The notes under the pieces: model-generated
What the model was told of the DNA's origin: nothing
Databases searched by the model: none
The model's input: only the letters and a program-made list of their open reading frames with translations
Translations under genes and position numbers: made by a program
Part shown: positions 8,662-17,943 of the stretch, in pieces
Layout of the letters: every line of letters begins with the position of its first letter
How positions within the stretch are numbered: position 1 is the first letter of the stretch
NCBI RefSeq assembly: GCF_009862265.1
Contig: NZ_WWGX01000065.1
Span: forward strand, 1-53,053
Length of the DNA stretch: 53,053 bases
Direction: 5' to 3'
Origin: Streptomyces sp. SID8352
GTDB lineage: Bacteria; Actinomycetota; Actinomycetes; Streptomycetales; Streptomycetaceae

Positions 8662-10173
8662 GTGAGTAACGCCAGCCTCTCCCCCCTGCCCTCCGCCGAC
8701 CGCACCGACGTCGCCGCACGGCTGCGGGACGCCCTGCTCGGCGCGTCCTTCACCGCCGACGGACTGCTGGAGCTGCTCGGCGCCCCCGCCTACGCGGCCC
8801 TGTCACGCGGCGAGACCGTGCCCGCCCTCCGGGCCACCCGCGGCGACACGCCGCTGGAACTGCTCGTCCGCCTCTTCCTGCTCCGCGGCGCGGTGCCCCG
8901 CGCGCGGCTCGCCGGGGTGCTGCCCGTCGACGACTGCCTGGAGGGCGGCTGGCTGGTCCCCAGGGACGGCCGGCTGGCGGCCACCGCCGATGTCCGGCCG
9001 TACGGCGGGCCCGGCGGCGAGGACTGGTACATCGTGTCCGACCTCGGCTGCGCGGTCGGCGGCGCCGGGGGCGTCGGCATCCGCGAGAAGGGGGTCGTGC
9101 TCGGCGTCGGCGGCGCCTCCACGACGCTGGCCGGGCTCACCGTCCGCACCCCCGTCGCCTCCGCCCTCGACCTGGGCGCCGGCTCCGGGATCCAGGCGCT
9201 GCACGCCTCGGCGCACGCCCGGCGGGTGACGGCCACCGACGTCAACCCGCGAGCGCTGCACATCACCGCGCTCACCCTGGCGCTGTCCGGCGCGCGCCCG
9301 GCCGAGCTGCGGGAGGGCTCGCTGTTCGAGCCGGTGGGGGAGGAGACGTACGGCCTGATCGTCTCCAACCCGCCGTTCGTCATCTCCCCGGGCGCCCGTC
9401 TCACCTACCGGGACGGCGGGATGGCCGGGGACGAGCTGTGCCGCTCGCTCGTGCGGGAGGCGGGACGGCACCTCGACGAGGGCGGCTTCGCGCACTTCCT
9501 CGCCAACTGGGAGCACGTGGAGGGGGAGGAGTGGACGGACCGGCTGCGCTCCTGGGTGCCAGCGGGCTGCGACGCCTGGATCGTGCAGCGCGAGGTGCAG
9601 GACGTCACGCAGTACGCCGAGCTGTGGCTCCGCGACGCCGGTGACCACCGGGGCGACGAGTCCGCGTACCGGGAGCGCTACGACGCGTGGCTGGACGAGT
9701 TCGAGGCGCGCGGCGTCCGGGCCGTCGGCTTCGGCTGGATCACCCTGCGCCGGACACCGGCCGCCGTGCCCTCCGTCCTGGTGGAGGAGTGGCCGCACCC
9801 GGTCGAGCAGCCGCTCGGCGAGACGGTCCGCGCGCACTTCGACCGCCTGGACCATCTGCGCGCGCACGACGACGCGGCCCTGCTGGAGTCGTCCTTCACG
9901 CTGGCCGCCGAGGTCGTCCAGGAACAGGTGGGGCTCCCCGGCGCCGAGGATCCCGAGCACGTCGTCCTGCGCCAGAACCGCGGCATGCGCCGGGCCGCCC
10001 GGGTGGACACGGTGACCGCCGGCTTCGCGGGCGTCTGCGACGGCACCATGAGCGCCGGGCGCATCCTGGACGCCATCGCGCAGCTCCTGGGCGAGGACCC
10101 GGTCGCGCTGCGTGACCGCACCCCGGCGCGGATCCGGCTCCTGGTGGAGCAGGGCTTCCTCGAACCCGCGTAG
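8662..10173 (+). CDS. Class I SAM-dependent methyltransferase (N6/N5-type, with NPPF motif)
   Basis: This is a 503-aa protein with a central Rossmann-fold methyltransferase. Motif I is LDLGAGSGIQAL, the acidic loop follows (TATDVNPRAL), and motif IV is IVSNPPFV. An NPPY/F tetrad is typical of enzymes that methylate exocyclic amines in nucleic acids (RsmC/RlmG) or glutamine amides (PrmC/HemK). The family has extra N-terminal (~residues 1-130) and C-terminal (~360-503) domains of unknown role. The target is unknown: rRNA or protein glutamine are the best guesses. The GTG at 8662 is preceded by GGGGG and starts the conserved part; the open frame upstream is Pro-rich and probably untranslated. 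Confidence 0.82.
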   Translation: MSNASLSPLPSADRTDVAARLRDALLGASFTADGLLELLGAPAYAALSRGETVPALRATRGDTPLELLVRLFLLRGAVPRARLAGVLPVDDCLEGGWLVPRDGRLAATADVRPYGGPGGEDWYIVSDLGCAVGGAGGVGIREKGVVLGVGGASTTLAGLTVRTPVASALDLGAGSGIQALHASAHARRVTATDVNPRALHITALTLALSGARPAELREGSLFEPVGEETYGLIVSNPPFVISPGARLTYRDGGMAGDELCRSLVREAGRHLDEGGFAHFLANWEHVEGEEWTDRLRSWVPAGCDAWIVQREVQDVTQYAELWLRDAGDHRGDESAYRERYDAWLDEFEARGVRAVGFGWITLRRTPAAVPSVLVEEWPHPVEQPLGETVRAHFDRLDHLRAHDDAALLESSFTLAAEVVQEQVGLPGAEDPEHVVLRQNRGMRRAARVDTVTAGFAGVCDGTMSAGRILDAIAQLLGEDPVALRDRTPARIRLLVEQGFLEPA

Positions 10174-10334
10174 GCGCCCCCGCCCGCCCGTCCGGTCCCC
10201 CGCGCCGCCGCGCCACCGCCGGGCGGCACCGTCGGCGGCCCGGCGTTCACCCCGGGTTCGCCTGCCCGCCGTCCGCGCGTGCCAGCCTCGCGGAGGCCGC
10301 GTACGGACGGGCGGCGGGAAGGAGGCGCGGAGTC

Positions 10335-10532
10335 ATGGAGAGCGGGCCGGCGATCTTCACGGGAACGGTGTTCGCCCTGTTCGGGGCGGGGCTGCTGGCA
10401 TGGACCACGACCCAGGTGCGGCAGGGGCGGCCGGTCGCGCTGGGGGTGGGCCCGGGGGCGTCGGCGGCCGTCGCGGGCCTCGTCTCCGTGGCCGCCCTGG
10501 CCGCCGGGGTGTGGTGCCTGACGCGCGGCTGA
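10335..10532 (+). CDS. Small two-helix membrane protein, unknown function
   Basis: This 65-aa protein has two hydrophobic segments (about residues 5-27 and 40-60) separated by a short polar loop with an Arg-Gln-Gly-Arg turn. It is therefore an integral membrane hairpin. ATG at 10335 is preceded by GGAGG (10321-10325) at ideal spacing, which supports expression. It sits between the methyltransferase and topA. I recall a small gene in the same place in other Streptomyces genomes; no function is known to me. Confidence 0.75.
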   Translation: MESGPAIFTGTVFALFGAGLLAWTTTQVRQGRPVALGVGPGASAAVAGLVSVAALAAGVWCLTRG

Positions 10533-10681
10533 GGCACCGGTTCCGGGCGGCGCGGACGGCGGGGCCGGGGCAATCGGGAGCCCGCGCTCCGGATGCACAC
10601 GCCGGAACGGTGGGCACTCCGGGCGGCAGGATCGGGCTTCGTCGGGTTACCGTTCGAGTGGCCGTTGCGGGCTTTTCCCGT

Positions 10682-10706
10682 TTGACACGGGGGCGGGAGG
10701 TACCGT
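10682..10706 (+). promoter_or_regulatory. Candidate topA promoter elements
   Basis: A perfect TTGACA lies at 10682-10687, about 115 bp before topA. The best -10-like hexamer, TACCGT at 10701-10706, is only 13 bp away, shorter than the usual 17-18. Promoters of topoisomerase genes are known to respond to supercoiling, and unusual spacing is one possible mechanism. The call is tentative. Confidence 0.35.
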
Positions 10707-10802
10707 CACACTCCGCAGCGTCACGACCGAACAGCATCACGACCCGCCCCGGGAGCACTGCCCGGGACGGGGCCGCAGCGCCGACCGGAGAGAAGAGCGA
10801 AG

Positions 10803-13661
10803 TTGTCCCCGACCAGCGAGACCGCGAACGGCGGCCGCCGACTCGTCATCGTCGAGTCGCCTGCCAAGGCGAAGACGATCAAGGGCTACCTCGGGCCCGG
10901 TTACGTCGTCGAGGCGAGCGTCGGGCACATCCGCGACCTTCCCAACGGCGCCGCGGAGGTGCCCGAGAAGTACACCGGCGAGGTCCGTCGGCTCGGCGTG
11001 GACGTCGAACACGACTTCCAGCCCGTCTACGTCGTCAACGCCGACAAGAAGGCCCAGGTCAAGAAGCTCAAGGACCTGCTGAAGGACTCCGACGAACTCT
11101 TCCTCGCCACCGATGAGGACCGCGAGGGCGAGGCCATCGCGTGGCACCTCCAGGAAGTCCTCAAGCCGAAGATCCCCGTCAAGCGCATGGTGTTCCACGA
11201 GATCACCAAGGACGCCATCCGGGCCGCCGTCGCCAACCCGCGCCAGCTCAACCAGAAGCTCGTCGACGCCCAGGAGACCCGCCGCATCCTCGACCGCCTC
11301 TACGGCTACGAGGTCTCTCCGGTCCTCTGGAAGAAGGTCATGCCGCGCCTGTCGGCCGGCCGGGTGCAGTCCGTGGCGACGCGCCTGGTGGTCGAGCGGG
11401 AGCGGGAGCGCATCGCGTTCCGCTCCGCCGCGTACTGGGACCTGACCGGCACCTTCGCCACGGGCCGCGCCGGGGACGCGTCCGACCCGTCGTCGCTGGT
11501 CGCGCGGTTGCAGAGCGTCGACGGCCGCCGGGTGGCGCAGGGCCGCGACTTCGACTCGCTCGGCCGGCTCAAGGGCGCGAACACCCTGCACCTCGACGAG
11601 GCGCACGCCCGCGCGCTCGCCGCCGCGCTGGAGCGCACCGACTTCGCCGTCCGCTCCGTCGAGTCCAAGCCGTACCGCCGCTCGCCGTACGCCCCGTTCC
11701 GCACGACGACGCTCCAGCAGGAGGCGTCCAGGAAGCTCGGCTTCGGCGCCAAGGCGACCATGCAGATCGCCCAGAAGCTGTACGAGAACGGCTACATCAC
11801 GTACATGCGCACGGACTCGACGACGCTGAGCGAGACGGCCGTCACCGCCGCCCGCGCCCAGGTCACGCAGCTCTACGGCGCCGACTACCTGCCCGCCCAG
11901 CCGCGCACCTACGCGGGCAAGGTCAAGAACGCCCAGGAGGCGCACGAGGCGATCCGCCCCTCCGGCGACCGCTTCCGCACGCCCGCCGAGACCGGGCTCA
12001 CCGGCGACCAGTTCCGGCTGTACGAGCTGATCTGGAAGCGGACCGTCGCCTCCCAGATGAAGGACGCCACCGGCAACAGCGTCACCGTCCGCATCGGCGG
12101 CACGGCGGCCGACGGCCGGGACGTCGAGTTCAGCGCCTCCGGCAAGACCCTCACCTTCCACGGCTTCCTCAAGGCGTACGTCGAGGGCGCCGACGACCCG
12201 AACGCCGAGCTGGACGACCGCGAGCGCAGGCTGCCGCAGGTCGGCGAGGGCGACGCGCTGCGGGCCGCGGAGATCACGGTCGACGGCCACGCCACCAAGC
12301 CCCCGGCCCGCTACACCGAGGCGTCGCTGGTCAAGGAGCTGGAGGAGCGGGAGATCGGCCGCCCCTCGACGTACGCGTCGATCATCGGCACCATCCTGGA
12401 CCGCGGCTACGTCTTCAAGAAGGGCACGGCGCTCGTCCCGTCCTTCCTCTCCTTCGCCGTGGTCAACCTCCTGGAGAAGCACTTCGGGCGGCTCGTCGAC
12501 TACGACTTCACCGCCAAGATGGAGGACGACCTCGACGCCATCGCCCGCGGCGAGGCCCAGGCCGTGCCGTGGCTCAGGCGCTTCTACTTCGGCGAGGCCC
12601 CCGGCTCCACCCCGGCCAGGGGCGACAGCGGCGCGGCCGACGCGGGCAACGGCGACGGGGACCACCTCGGCGGCCTCAAGGAGCTGGTGACCGACCTCGG
12701 CGCGATCGACGCCCGCGAGGTGTCGTCCTTCCCCGTCGGCAACGGCATCGTCCTGCGCGTCGGGCGCTACGGCCCGTACATCGAGCGGGGCGAGAAGGAC
12801 ACCGAGGAGCACCGGCGCGCCGACATCCCCGGCGACCTGGCCCCGGACGAGCTCTCCGTCGAGCTGGCCGAGCAGCTGCTCGCCGAGCCCAGCGGCGACC
12901 GCGAGCTGGGCACCGACCCGGTCAGCGGCCACGCCGTCGTCGCCAAGAAGGGCCGCTACGGCCCCTACGTCACCGAGGTGCTCCCCGACGGCACCCCCAA
13001 GACCGGCAAGAACGCCGTGAAGCCGCGGACGGCCTCGCTGTTCAAGTCGATGACCCTGGACACGGTGACCCTGGACGACGCCCTGCGGCTGATGTCGCTG
13101 CCGCGCGTCGTCGGCGCCGACGCCGAGGGTGTCGAGATCACCGCCCAGAACGGCCGCTACGGCCCGTACCTGAAGAAGGGCACGGACTCGCGGTCCCTCC
13201 AGTCCGAGGACCAGCTCTTCACGATCACGCTGGACGAGGCGCTGGCCGTCTACGCCCAGCCCAAGCAGCGCGGCCGGGCCGCGGCCAAGCCGCCGCTGAA
13301 GGAGCTGGGCGCCGACCCGGTCAGCGGGAAGCCGGTGGTGGTCAAGGACGGCCGCTTCGGTCCCTACGTCACCGACGGCGAGACCAACGCGACCCTGCGC
13401 TCCGGCGACAGCGTCGAGGAGATCACGCCCGGACGCGGCTTCGAGCTGCTGGCCGAGAAGCGCGCGAAGGGGCCCGCCAAGAAGACGGCGAAGAAGGCGC
13501 CCGCGAAGAAGGCCCCGGCCAAGAAGACGGCGGCGAAGAAGACGACCGCGGCCAAGACCACGGCGGCCAAGAAGACCACGGCGGCGAAGAAGACCGCCAC
13601 GGGGACGGCCGCGGCGAAGAGGGCGGCCACCGGGGCCGCCGCCAAGACGTCGGAGGACTGA
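10803..13661 (+). CDS. topA: DNA topoisomerase I (type IA) with lysine-rich C-terminal tail
   Basis: This 952-aa enzyme relaxes negative supercoils. The Toprim domain begins at once (LVIVESPAKAKTIKGYLG, then ATDEDREGEAIAWHL). The catalytic tyrosine is Tyr334 in GYITYMRTDS. The C-terminal half carries four GRYGPY/GRFGPY Toprim-C repeats (near 12760, 12955, 13150 and 13355). There are no zinc fingers; instead the last ~75 residues are alternating Lys/Ala/Thr (AKKAPAKK type), the actinobacterial arrangement known to raise processivity. The start is TTG at 10803 with GGAGAG (10787-10792) upstream. It is the single essential type IA enzyme in streptomycetes, and the downstream genes are also replication genes. 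Confidence 0.97.
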   Translation: MSPTSETANGGRRLVIVESPAKAKTIKGYLGPGYVVEASVGHIRDLPNGAAEVPEKYTGEVRRLGVDVEHDFQPVYVVNADKKAQVKKLKDLLKDSDELFLATDEDREGEAIAWHLQEVLKPKIPVKRMVFHEITKDAIRAAVANPRQLNQKLVDAQETRRILDRLYGYEVSPVLWKKVMPRLSAGRVQSVATRLVVERERERIAFRSAAYWDLTGTFATGRAGDASDPSSLVARLQSVDGRRVAQGRDFDSLGRLKGANTLHLDEAHARALAAALERTDFAVRSVESKPYRRSPYAPFRTTTLQQEASRKLGFGAKATMQIAQKLYENGYITYMRTDSTTLSETAVTAARAQVTQLYGADYLPAQPRTYAGKVKNAQEAHEAIRPSGDRFRTPAETGLTGDQFRLYELIWKRTVASQMKDATGNSVTVRIGGTAADGRDVEFSASGKTLTFHGFLKAYVEGADDPNAELDDRERRLPQVGEGDALRAAEITVDGHATKPPARYTEASLVKELEEREIGRPSTYASIIGTILDRGYVFKKGTALVPSFLSFAVVNLLEKHFGRLVDYDFTAKMEDDLDAIARGEAQAVPWLRRFYFGEAPGSTPARGDSGAADAGNGDGDHLGGLKELVTDLGAIDAREVSSFPVGNGIVLRVGRYGPYIERGEKDTEEHRRADIPGDLAPDELSVELAEQLLAEPSGDRELGTDPVSGHAVVAKKGRYGPYVTEVLPDGTPKTGKNAVKPRTASLFKSMTLDTVTLDDALRLMSLPRVVGADAEGVEITAQNGRYGPYLKKGTDSRSLQSEDQLFTITLDEALAVYAQPKQRGRAAAKPPLKELGADPVSGKPVVVKDGRFGPYVTDGETNATLRSGDSVEEITPGRGFELLAEKRAKGPAKKTAKKAPAKKAPAKKTAAKKTTAAKTTAAKKTTAAKKTATGTAAAKRAATGAAAKTSED

Positions 13662-14292
13662 CCCCGGCCCGGTCGCGGGCGCAGGACCGGCCCTGGCCCG
13701 GCCGCCGGGTCCGGACCGGGAGCGATCCGGAGCGGCCGGGCCCGTGCGGATCCCGCCGGGACCCGGCGTCCGGTGGTCCCTGATCCGCCTGGACCCGGAC
13801 CGGACCCGGAATGATCCCGGACCCGAACCCGGACACGCGTCCCGGAATCGTCCCGGATGCCCCGGACCCGGATCGGTTCCGTTCCGGCCCGGATCGAACG
13901 GGCCGGGGCTGTCCGCCCCGGCCCGGGACATCGGCCCAGGGGTCCCGCTCCGGCCCGGGGCAGCGCCCCCACGGACCCCGTTCCGGCGTCCGGCGCGCCG
14001 TCCGCCGGGCGAACGCCCGCCTCCCCGGGCGTCTCCTTCCGGGCCCCGTCCGCCCGGGTTCGGCGCGCTCCGGCCTGCCCGGACGGGGCCGGTGGCGCTC
14101 GGGCACGAGGCCGCGCCGCGCCGCCGCCCGGAGCGGCGGCACGGCGCGCCCGCGGGGGACGGCGGCGCCGAGGACGGCCCTGGCGGGCCCGCGGCCCCGC
14201 GGTGGGCCCCGGGAGAAAACCCCTGGGTGCCGGGGCGTTCGCGCGCTCGGCCGTGCGGCCGGACCGTCGGCGCGGCCCGATAGGCTGAACGC
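13662..14292. other. 630-bp GC-rich intergenic region
   Basis: No gene is supported. The first 200 bp are full of imperfect CCGGACCCGG/GGATCC-type inverted and direct repeats. GC-rich hairpins right after the topA stop (13665-13735) could act as a terminator. The tmk-fusion start at 14293 follows a GATAGGCTGAACGC stretch: TAGGCT at 14281-14286 ends 6 nt before the ATG with no Shine-Dalgarno, suggesting a leaderless mRNA. Confidence 0.5.
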
Positions 14293-17200
14293 ATGACCCG
14301 AGCCGAGCAGCCAACGGCCCCCGACCCCACTCCGGACGAGACCCTGGTCGCGGACTCCCGCGAGCGTGCCGTCCGCGCCCTGCTGCGCCGGCCGCAGTTG
14401 CGGCGGTTGTGGAGCGCACAGTTCGTGGGAGGCGTCGGCGACATCCTCGCCCTCCTGGTGCTGGTCGTCCTCACCGTGCAGGCCTCGGTCGGCACGGACG
14501 CGCTCGGCGGCGGTTACCGGAGCATGGCCTTCGCGGTGGCGGCCGTGTTCGGCGTCCGCGTCCTCACGACCCTGCTCTTCGGCGCCGTCCTGCTCGGTCC
14601 CCTCACGGCGCTCACCGCGCCGAGCGGCCCGCTGGACCGCCGGTGGACCATGGTCGGCGCGGACGGACTGCGCGCCGCGCTGCTGATCATCGCCCCCCTG
14701 TGGACCGACTGGACGCCCGGCAACGCGGTGGTGCTCCTCCTGGTCACCGTCTTCGTCACCGGCGCGGCCGACCGCTTCTGGACGGTGTGCCGGGACGGCG
14801 CCGCGCCCGGGCTGCTGCCCGCCCCGCCCCCCGAGGGCGCGGCCGTCCGCCCGCTCCCCGACCACCTGGGCGCCCTGGACCGCCTCTGGCTGCGCACGGG
14901 CTTCGTCGCGGTGCCGCTGGCCGCCGCCGCCCTGGTCGTCGCCGGGCTGCTGAACAACCTGCTGGGCACCGCGGTGGACTGGTTCTCCGTCCACCAGGCG
15001 GCGCTCGGCTCGTACGTCGCGGCGGGACTGTTCGCCGCCTCCCTGTCCGTGGTGGCGGCGCTGGAACTGCCCGGCGGCACCCCGCGCCCCCGGTCGCCGC
15101 TGGAGGGGCTGCGCCGCCCCAAGGACCCGGCCGAGACCGGGCCCAAGGGCCGGGCCGTCGCCGACAGGGGCCGCACCGGAGCCCTTCCGCTGCTGGTGGC
15201 CGCCTGCGCGGTGACCGCCGCCGCCGTGGCCGCCGCGGTCGCCGTGGCCGCGCCGCACGCCATCGACCTGGGCGGCGGCCCGGTGCTGTTCGGGCTCATG
15301 GCGGGCGCCCTGACCGGCGGCGTCGTCGTCGGCATCCGCACCGCCCCCGCCCTGCTGCCCGCGCTGTCCCGGCGGCGGCTGCTGGCCCTGGCCGTCGCCG
15401 TCGTCGGCGCCGCCCTGCTGGCCGCCGGCCTCGTCCCGGACGTCACCACCGTGCTGCTGCTCCTGCTGCTGGCGGGCGTGGCGGCGGGCGTGGCCGCCAA
15501 CACCGGGCACGCGCTGCTCGACCAGGAGACCGAGGACCGGCGCCGCGCGCGCACCACCGGCCACCTGCACGCGGTCGTCCGGGTCTGTGTGGCGCTCGCC
15601 GTGGTCACCGCGCCCGCGGCCGCCGCCGGCATCGGACCGCACCGCCTGCAGAACGGCAGGTTCGTCTTCGCGCACGGCGGCGCCGCCTTCACCCTGATGC
15701 TGGTCGGCGCGCTGCTGCTGCCGGTGGCCGCCCTGGTCCTCGCCAAGGTGGACGACCGCTCCGGCGTGCCGCTGCGGCACGACCTGCGGGACGCGCTGCT
15801 CGGCGGTGACGACCCGGAGCCCCGGATCGCGCCGAACGGCTTCTTCATCGCCCTGGAGGGCGGCGACGGCGCCGGGAAGTCCACCCAGGCCGAAGCGCTC
15901 GCCCAGTGGCTCCGGGACAAGGGCCACGAGGTCGTCCTCACCCGCGAGCCCGGCGCGACCCCGGTCGGCATACGGCTGCGGTCCATCCTGCTGGACGTCT
16001 CCAGCGCCGGGCTCTCGCACCGCGCCGAGGCGCTGCTGTACGCCGCCGACCGCGCGGAGCACGTCGACACCGTGGTGCGGCCCGCCCTGGAGCGCGGCGC
16101 CGTGGTCATCTCCGACCGCTACATCGACTCCTCGGTCGCCTACCAGGGCGCCGGGCGCGACCTGTCACCGGTGGAGATCGCCCGCATCAGCCGCTGGGCG
16201 ACCAACGGCCTGGTGCCGCACCTGACGGTGCTGCTGGACGTCTCCCCGGAGACCGCCCGCGAGCGGTTCACCGAGGCGCCCGACCGGCTGGAGTCCGAGC
16301 CCGCCGAGTTCCACGCGCGCGTGCGGTCCGGTTTCCTCACGCTGGCCGCCGTCGACCCCGGGCGCTACCTCGTGGTGGACGCGGGCCAGGAGCCGGAGGC
16401 CGTGGGCGCCGCCGTACGGGACCGGCTGGACCGGATGCTGCCGCTGTCCGAGGCCGAGATCAGGGCCCGGGAGGAAGCACGGCGCAAGGCCGAGGAGGAG
16501 GCCCGCCGCAAGGCGGAGGAGGAGGCCGCCCGCAAGGCCGAGGAGGAGCGCCTGGAGCGCGAGCGCCTGGAGCGGGAGGAGCGGCTGCGCGCCGAGGAGG
16601 AGGAGCGCAAGCGGCGCGAACTGGAGGAGGCCCAGCGCCGGGAGGCCGAGCGCCAGGCCGAGGAGGCCCGCCGCAGGGCCGAGGAGGCGCACCGGCGCGC
16701 CGAGGAGGAGCGGGCCCGGCTGCTGGCCGAGGAGAAGGCCCGCGCCGAGGAGGAGGCCCGCCGCAAGGCGGAGGAGGAGGCCGCCCGCAAGGCCGAGGAG
16801 GAGCGCCTGGAGCGCGAGCGCCTGGAGCGGGAGGAGCGGCTGCGCGCCGAGGAGGAGGAGCGCAAGCGGCGCGAACTGGAGGAGGCCCAGCGCCGGGAGG
16901 CCGAGCGCCAGGCCGAGGAGGCCCGCCGCAGGGCCGAGGAGGCGCACCGGCGCGCCGAGGAGGAGCGGGCCCGGCTGCTGGCCGAGGAGAAGGCCCGCGC
17001 CGAGGAGGAGGCCCGCCGCGAGGCCGAACGCGAGCGGCTCCGCAAGGAGGCCGAGGAGCAGGCGCGGCTGCGGGCGGAGGCCGAGGCCCTGCGCCTGGAG
17101 AAGCAGCGCAAGGCCGAGGAGGCCCTGCTGCGCGCCGAGGCGGCGCGGCGCGCGGCCGAGCGGGCGGCGGCCGCCGCCGCGGTCGGCCCCCGCTCCGCCG

Positions 17201-17943
17201 CACCCGCCGCGGCGGACGGCCCGCGCCGTGCCCCGGCGGCTCCCGCCCGGCGTGCGACGCCGCCCGGCGCGGACGCGGTGACCGAGGAGACGCCGCTCGT
17301 CGCGCCGCCCGGGAGGACCGGGGAGCCCGGCGGTTCGTCGGAGGACACGGCGGTGCTGCGGCCGGTGCGGGACGACCGCGCCGACGGGCGCGGCGGCCCG
17401 GCCCGGGGCGGGCGGCCGTCCGAGTCCGAGGTGACGGCGGAGCTGCCGAAGCCGGTGCCGCCGGGCGCGGCCGACGAGACGGCCGTGCTGCCCGCGGTGA
17501 CACCGCGCGACGAGGACGAGACCAGGGTGCTCCCGGCCGTTCCGCCGGGTGCGGCCGACGAGACGGCGGTGCTGCCCGCGGTGCGCGAGGAGGACCCGGC
17601 CGACCGGGTGCCGCCGGGGTACTTCCGCGACCAGGGCGCGTCCGGGGGACGGCGGGGCGAGGCGCCGCGCGGGCCCGACGACCGGACCCGGGAGCTGCCC
17701 CGTGTCGACCCCGACCAGGCGCCCCCGCGCAGGCGGCGGTCCGACTGGGCGGAGGAGACCCCGCTGGACGACCTCCCGACACTCGCGGACGAACTGCTCG
17801 GCCCGCGCGGCGACCGCTGGGACGACGGCGACGACGGCCCCCGCGGGCCCCGTGGCGGACCCGGCGGCGAGCACCACGGCGACGGTGACGACCGGCGCGG
17901 CGGCGGCCGCGGCGGGAAGGGCCGGGGCGGGGGCCGACCGTGA
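14293..17943 (+). CDS. tmk: MFS-like membrane domain fused to thymidylate kinase and a long coiled coil
   Basis: This 1216-aa protein has four parts. Residues ~30-500 are a polytopic major-facilitator-like membrane domain. Residues ~514-720 are a complete dTMP kinase, with P-loop EGGDGAGKS, TREPG, and the DRY motif in ISDRYIDSS. Residues ~727-965 are a highly charged Glu/Arg/Lys/Ala coiled coil. Residues ~966-1216 are an acidic, Pro-rich tail with DETAVLPAV-type repeats and a Gly/Arg/Asp end. The kinase makes dTDP for DNA synthesis. The same fusion occurs in other streptomycetes, but the membrane part's role is unknown. An exact 255-bp duplication lies in the coiled coil. The ATG is preceded by TAGGCT with a 6-nt gap and no RBS, so the mRNA is probably leaderless. 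holB follows, so replication functions cluster here. Confidence 0.93.
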   Translation: MTRAEQPTAPDPTPDETLVADSRERAVRALLRRPQLRRLWSAQFVGGVGDILALLVLVVLTVQASVGTDALGGGYRSMAFAVAAVFGVRVLTTLLFGAVLLGPLTALTAPSGPLDRRWTMVGADGLRAALLIIAPLWTDWTPGNAVVLLLVTVFVTGAADRFWTVCRDGAAPGLLPAPPPEGAAVRPLPDHLGALDRLWLRTGFVAVPLAAAALVVAGLLNNLLGTAVDWFSVHQAALGSYVAAGLFAASLSVVAALELPGGTPRPRSPLEGLRRPKDPAETGPKGRAVADRGRTGALPLLVAACAVTAAAVAAAVAVAAPHAIDLGGGPVLFGLMAGALTGGVVVGIRTAPALLPALSRRRLLALAVAVVGAALLAAGLVPDVTTVLLLLLLAGVAAGVAANTGHALLDQETEDRRRARTTGHLHAVVRVCVALAVVTAPAAAAGIGPHRLQNGRFVFAHGGAAFTLMLVGALLLPVAALVLAKVDDRSGVPLRHDLRDALLGGDDPEPRIAPNGFFIALEGGDGAGKSTQAEALAQWLRDKGHEVVLTREPGATPVGIRLRSILLDVSSAGLSHRAEALLYAADRAEHVDTVVRPALERGAVVISDRYIDSSVAYQGAGRDLSPVEIARISRWATNGLVPHLTVLLDVSPETARERFTEAPDRLESEPAEFHARVRSGFLTLAAVDPGRYLVVDAGQEPEAVGAAVRDRLDRMLPLSEAEIRAREEARRKAEEEARRKAEEEAARKAEEERLERERLEREERLRAEEEERKRRELEEAQRREAERQAEEARRRAEEAHRRAEEERARLLAEEKARAEEEARRKAEEEAARKAEEERLERERLEREERLRAEEEERKRRELEEAQRREAERQAEEARRRAEEAHRRAEEERARLLAEEKARAEEEARREAERERLRKEAEEQARLRAEAEALRLEKQRKAEEALLRAEAARRAAERAAAAAAVGPRSAAPAAADGPRRAPAAPARRATPPGADAVTEETPLVAPPGRTGEPGGSSEDTAVLRPVRDDRADGRGGPARGGRPSESEVTAELPKPVPPGAADETAVLPAVTPRDEDETRVLPAVPPGAADETAVLPAVREEDPADRVPPGYFRDQGASGGRRGEAPRGPDDRTRELPRVDPDQAPPRRRRSDWAEETPLDDLPTLADELLGPRGDRWDDGDDGPRGPRGGPGGEHHGDGDDRRGGGRGGKGRGGGRP
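16501..17010 (+). repeat. Exact 255-bp tandem duplication inside the coiled coil
   Basis: Bases 16501-16755 and 16756-17010 are identical, base for base, in head-to-tail order. The unit is 85 codons long, so the frame is kept, and it encodes residues 737-821 and 822-906 of the thymidylate kinase fusion. The identity extends 12 bp further upstream and 9 bp downstream as short homology, consistent with recombination or slippage at GCCGAGGAGGAG motifs. Absence of any silent difference points to a recent event or to gene conversion. Confidence 0.98.

Noticed and set aside
10737..14495. 1252-residue minus-strand frame antisense to topA
   Set aside because: A shadow created by high GC at third positions of topA.
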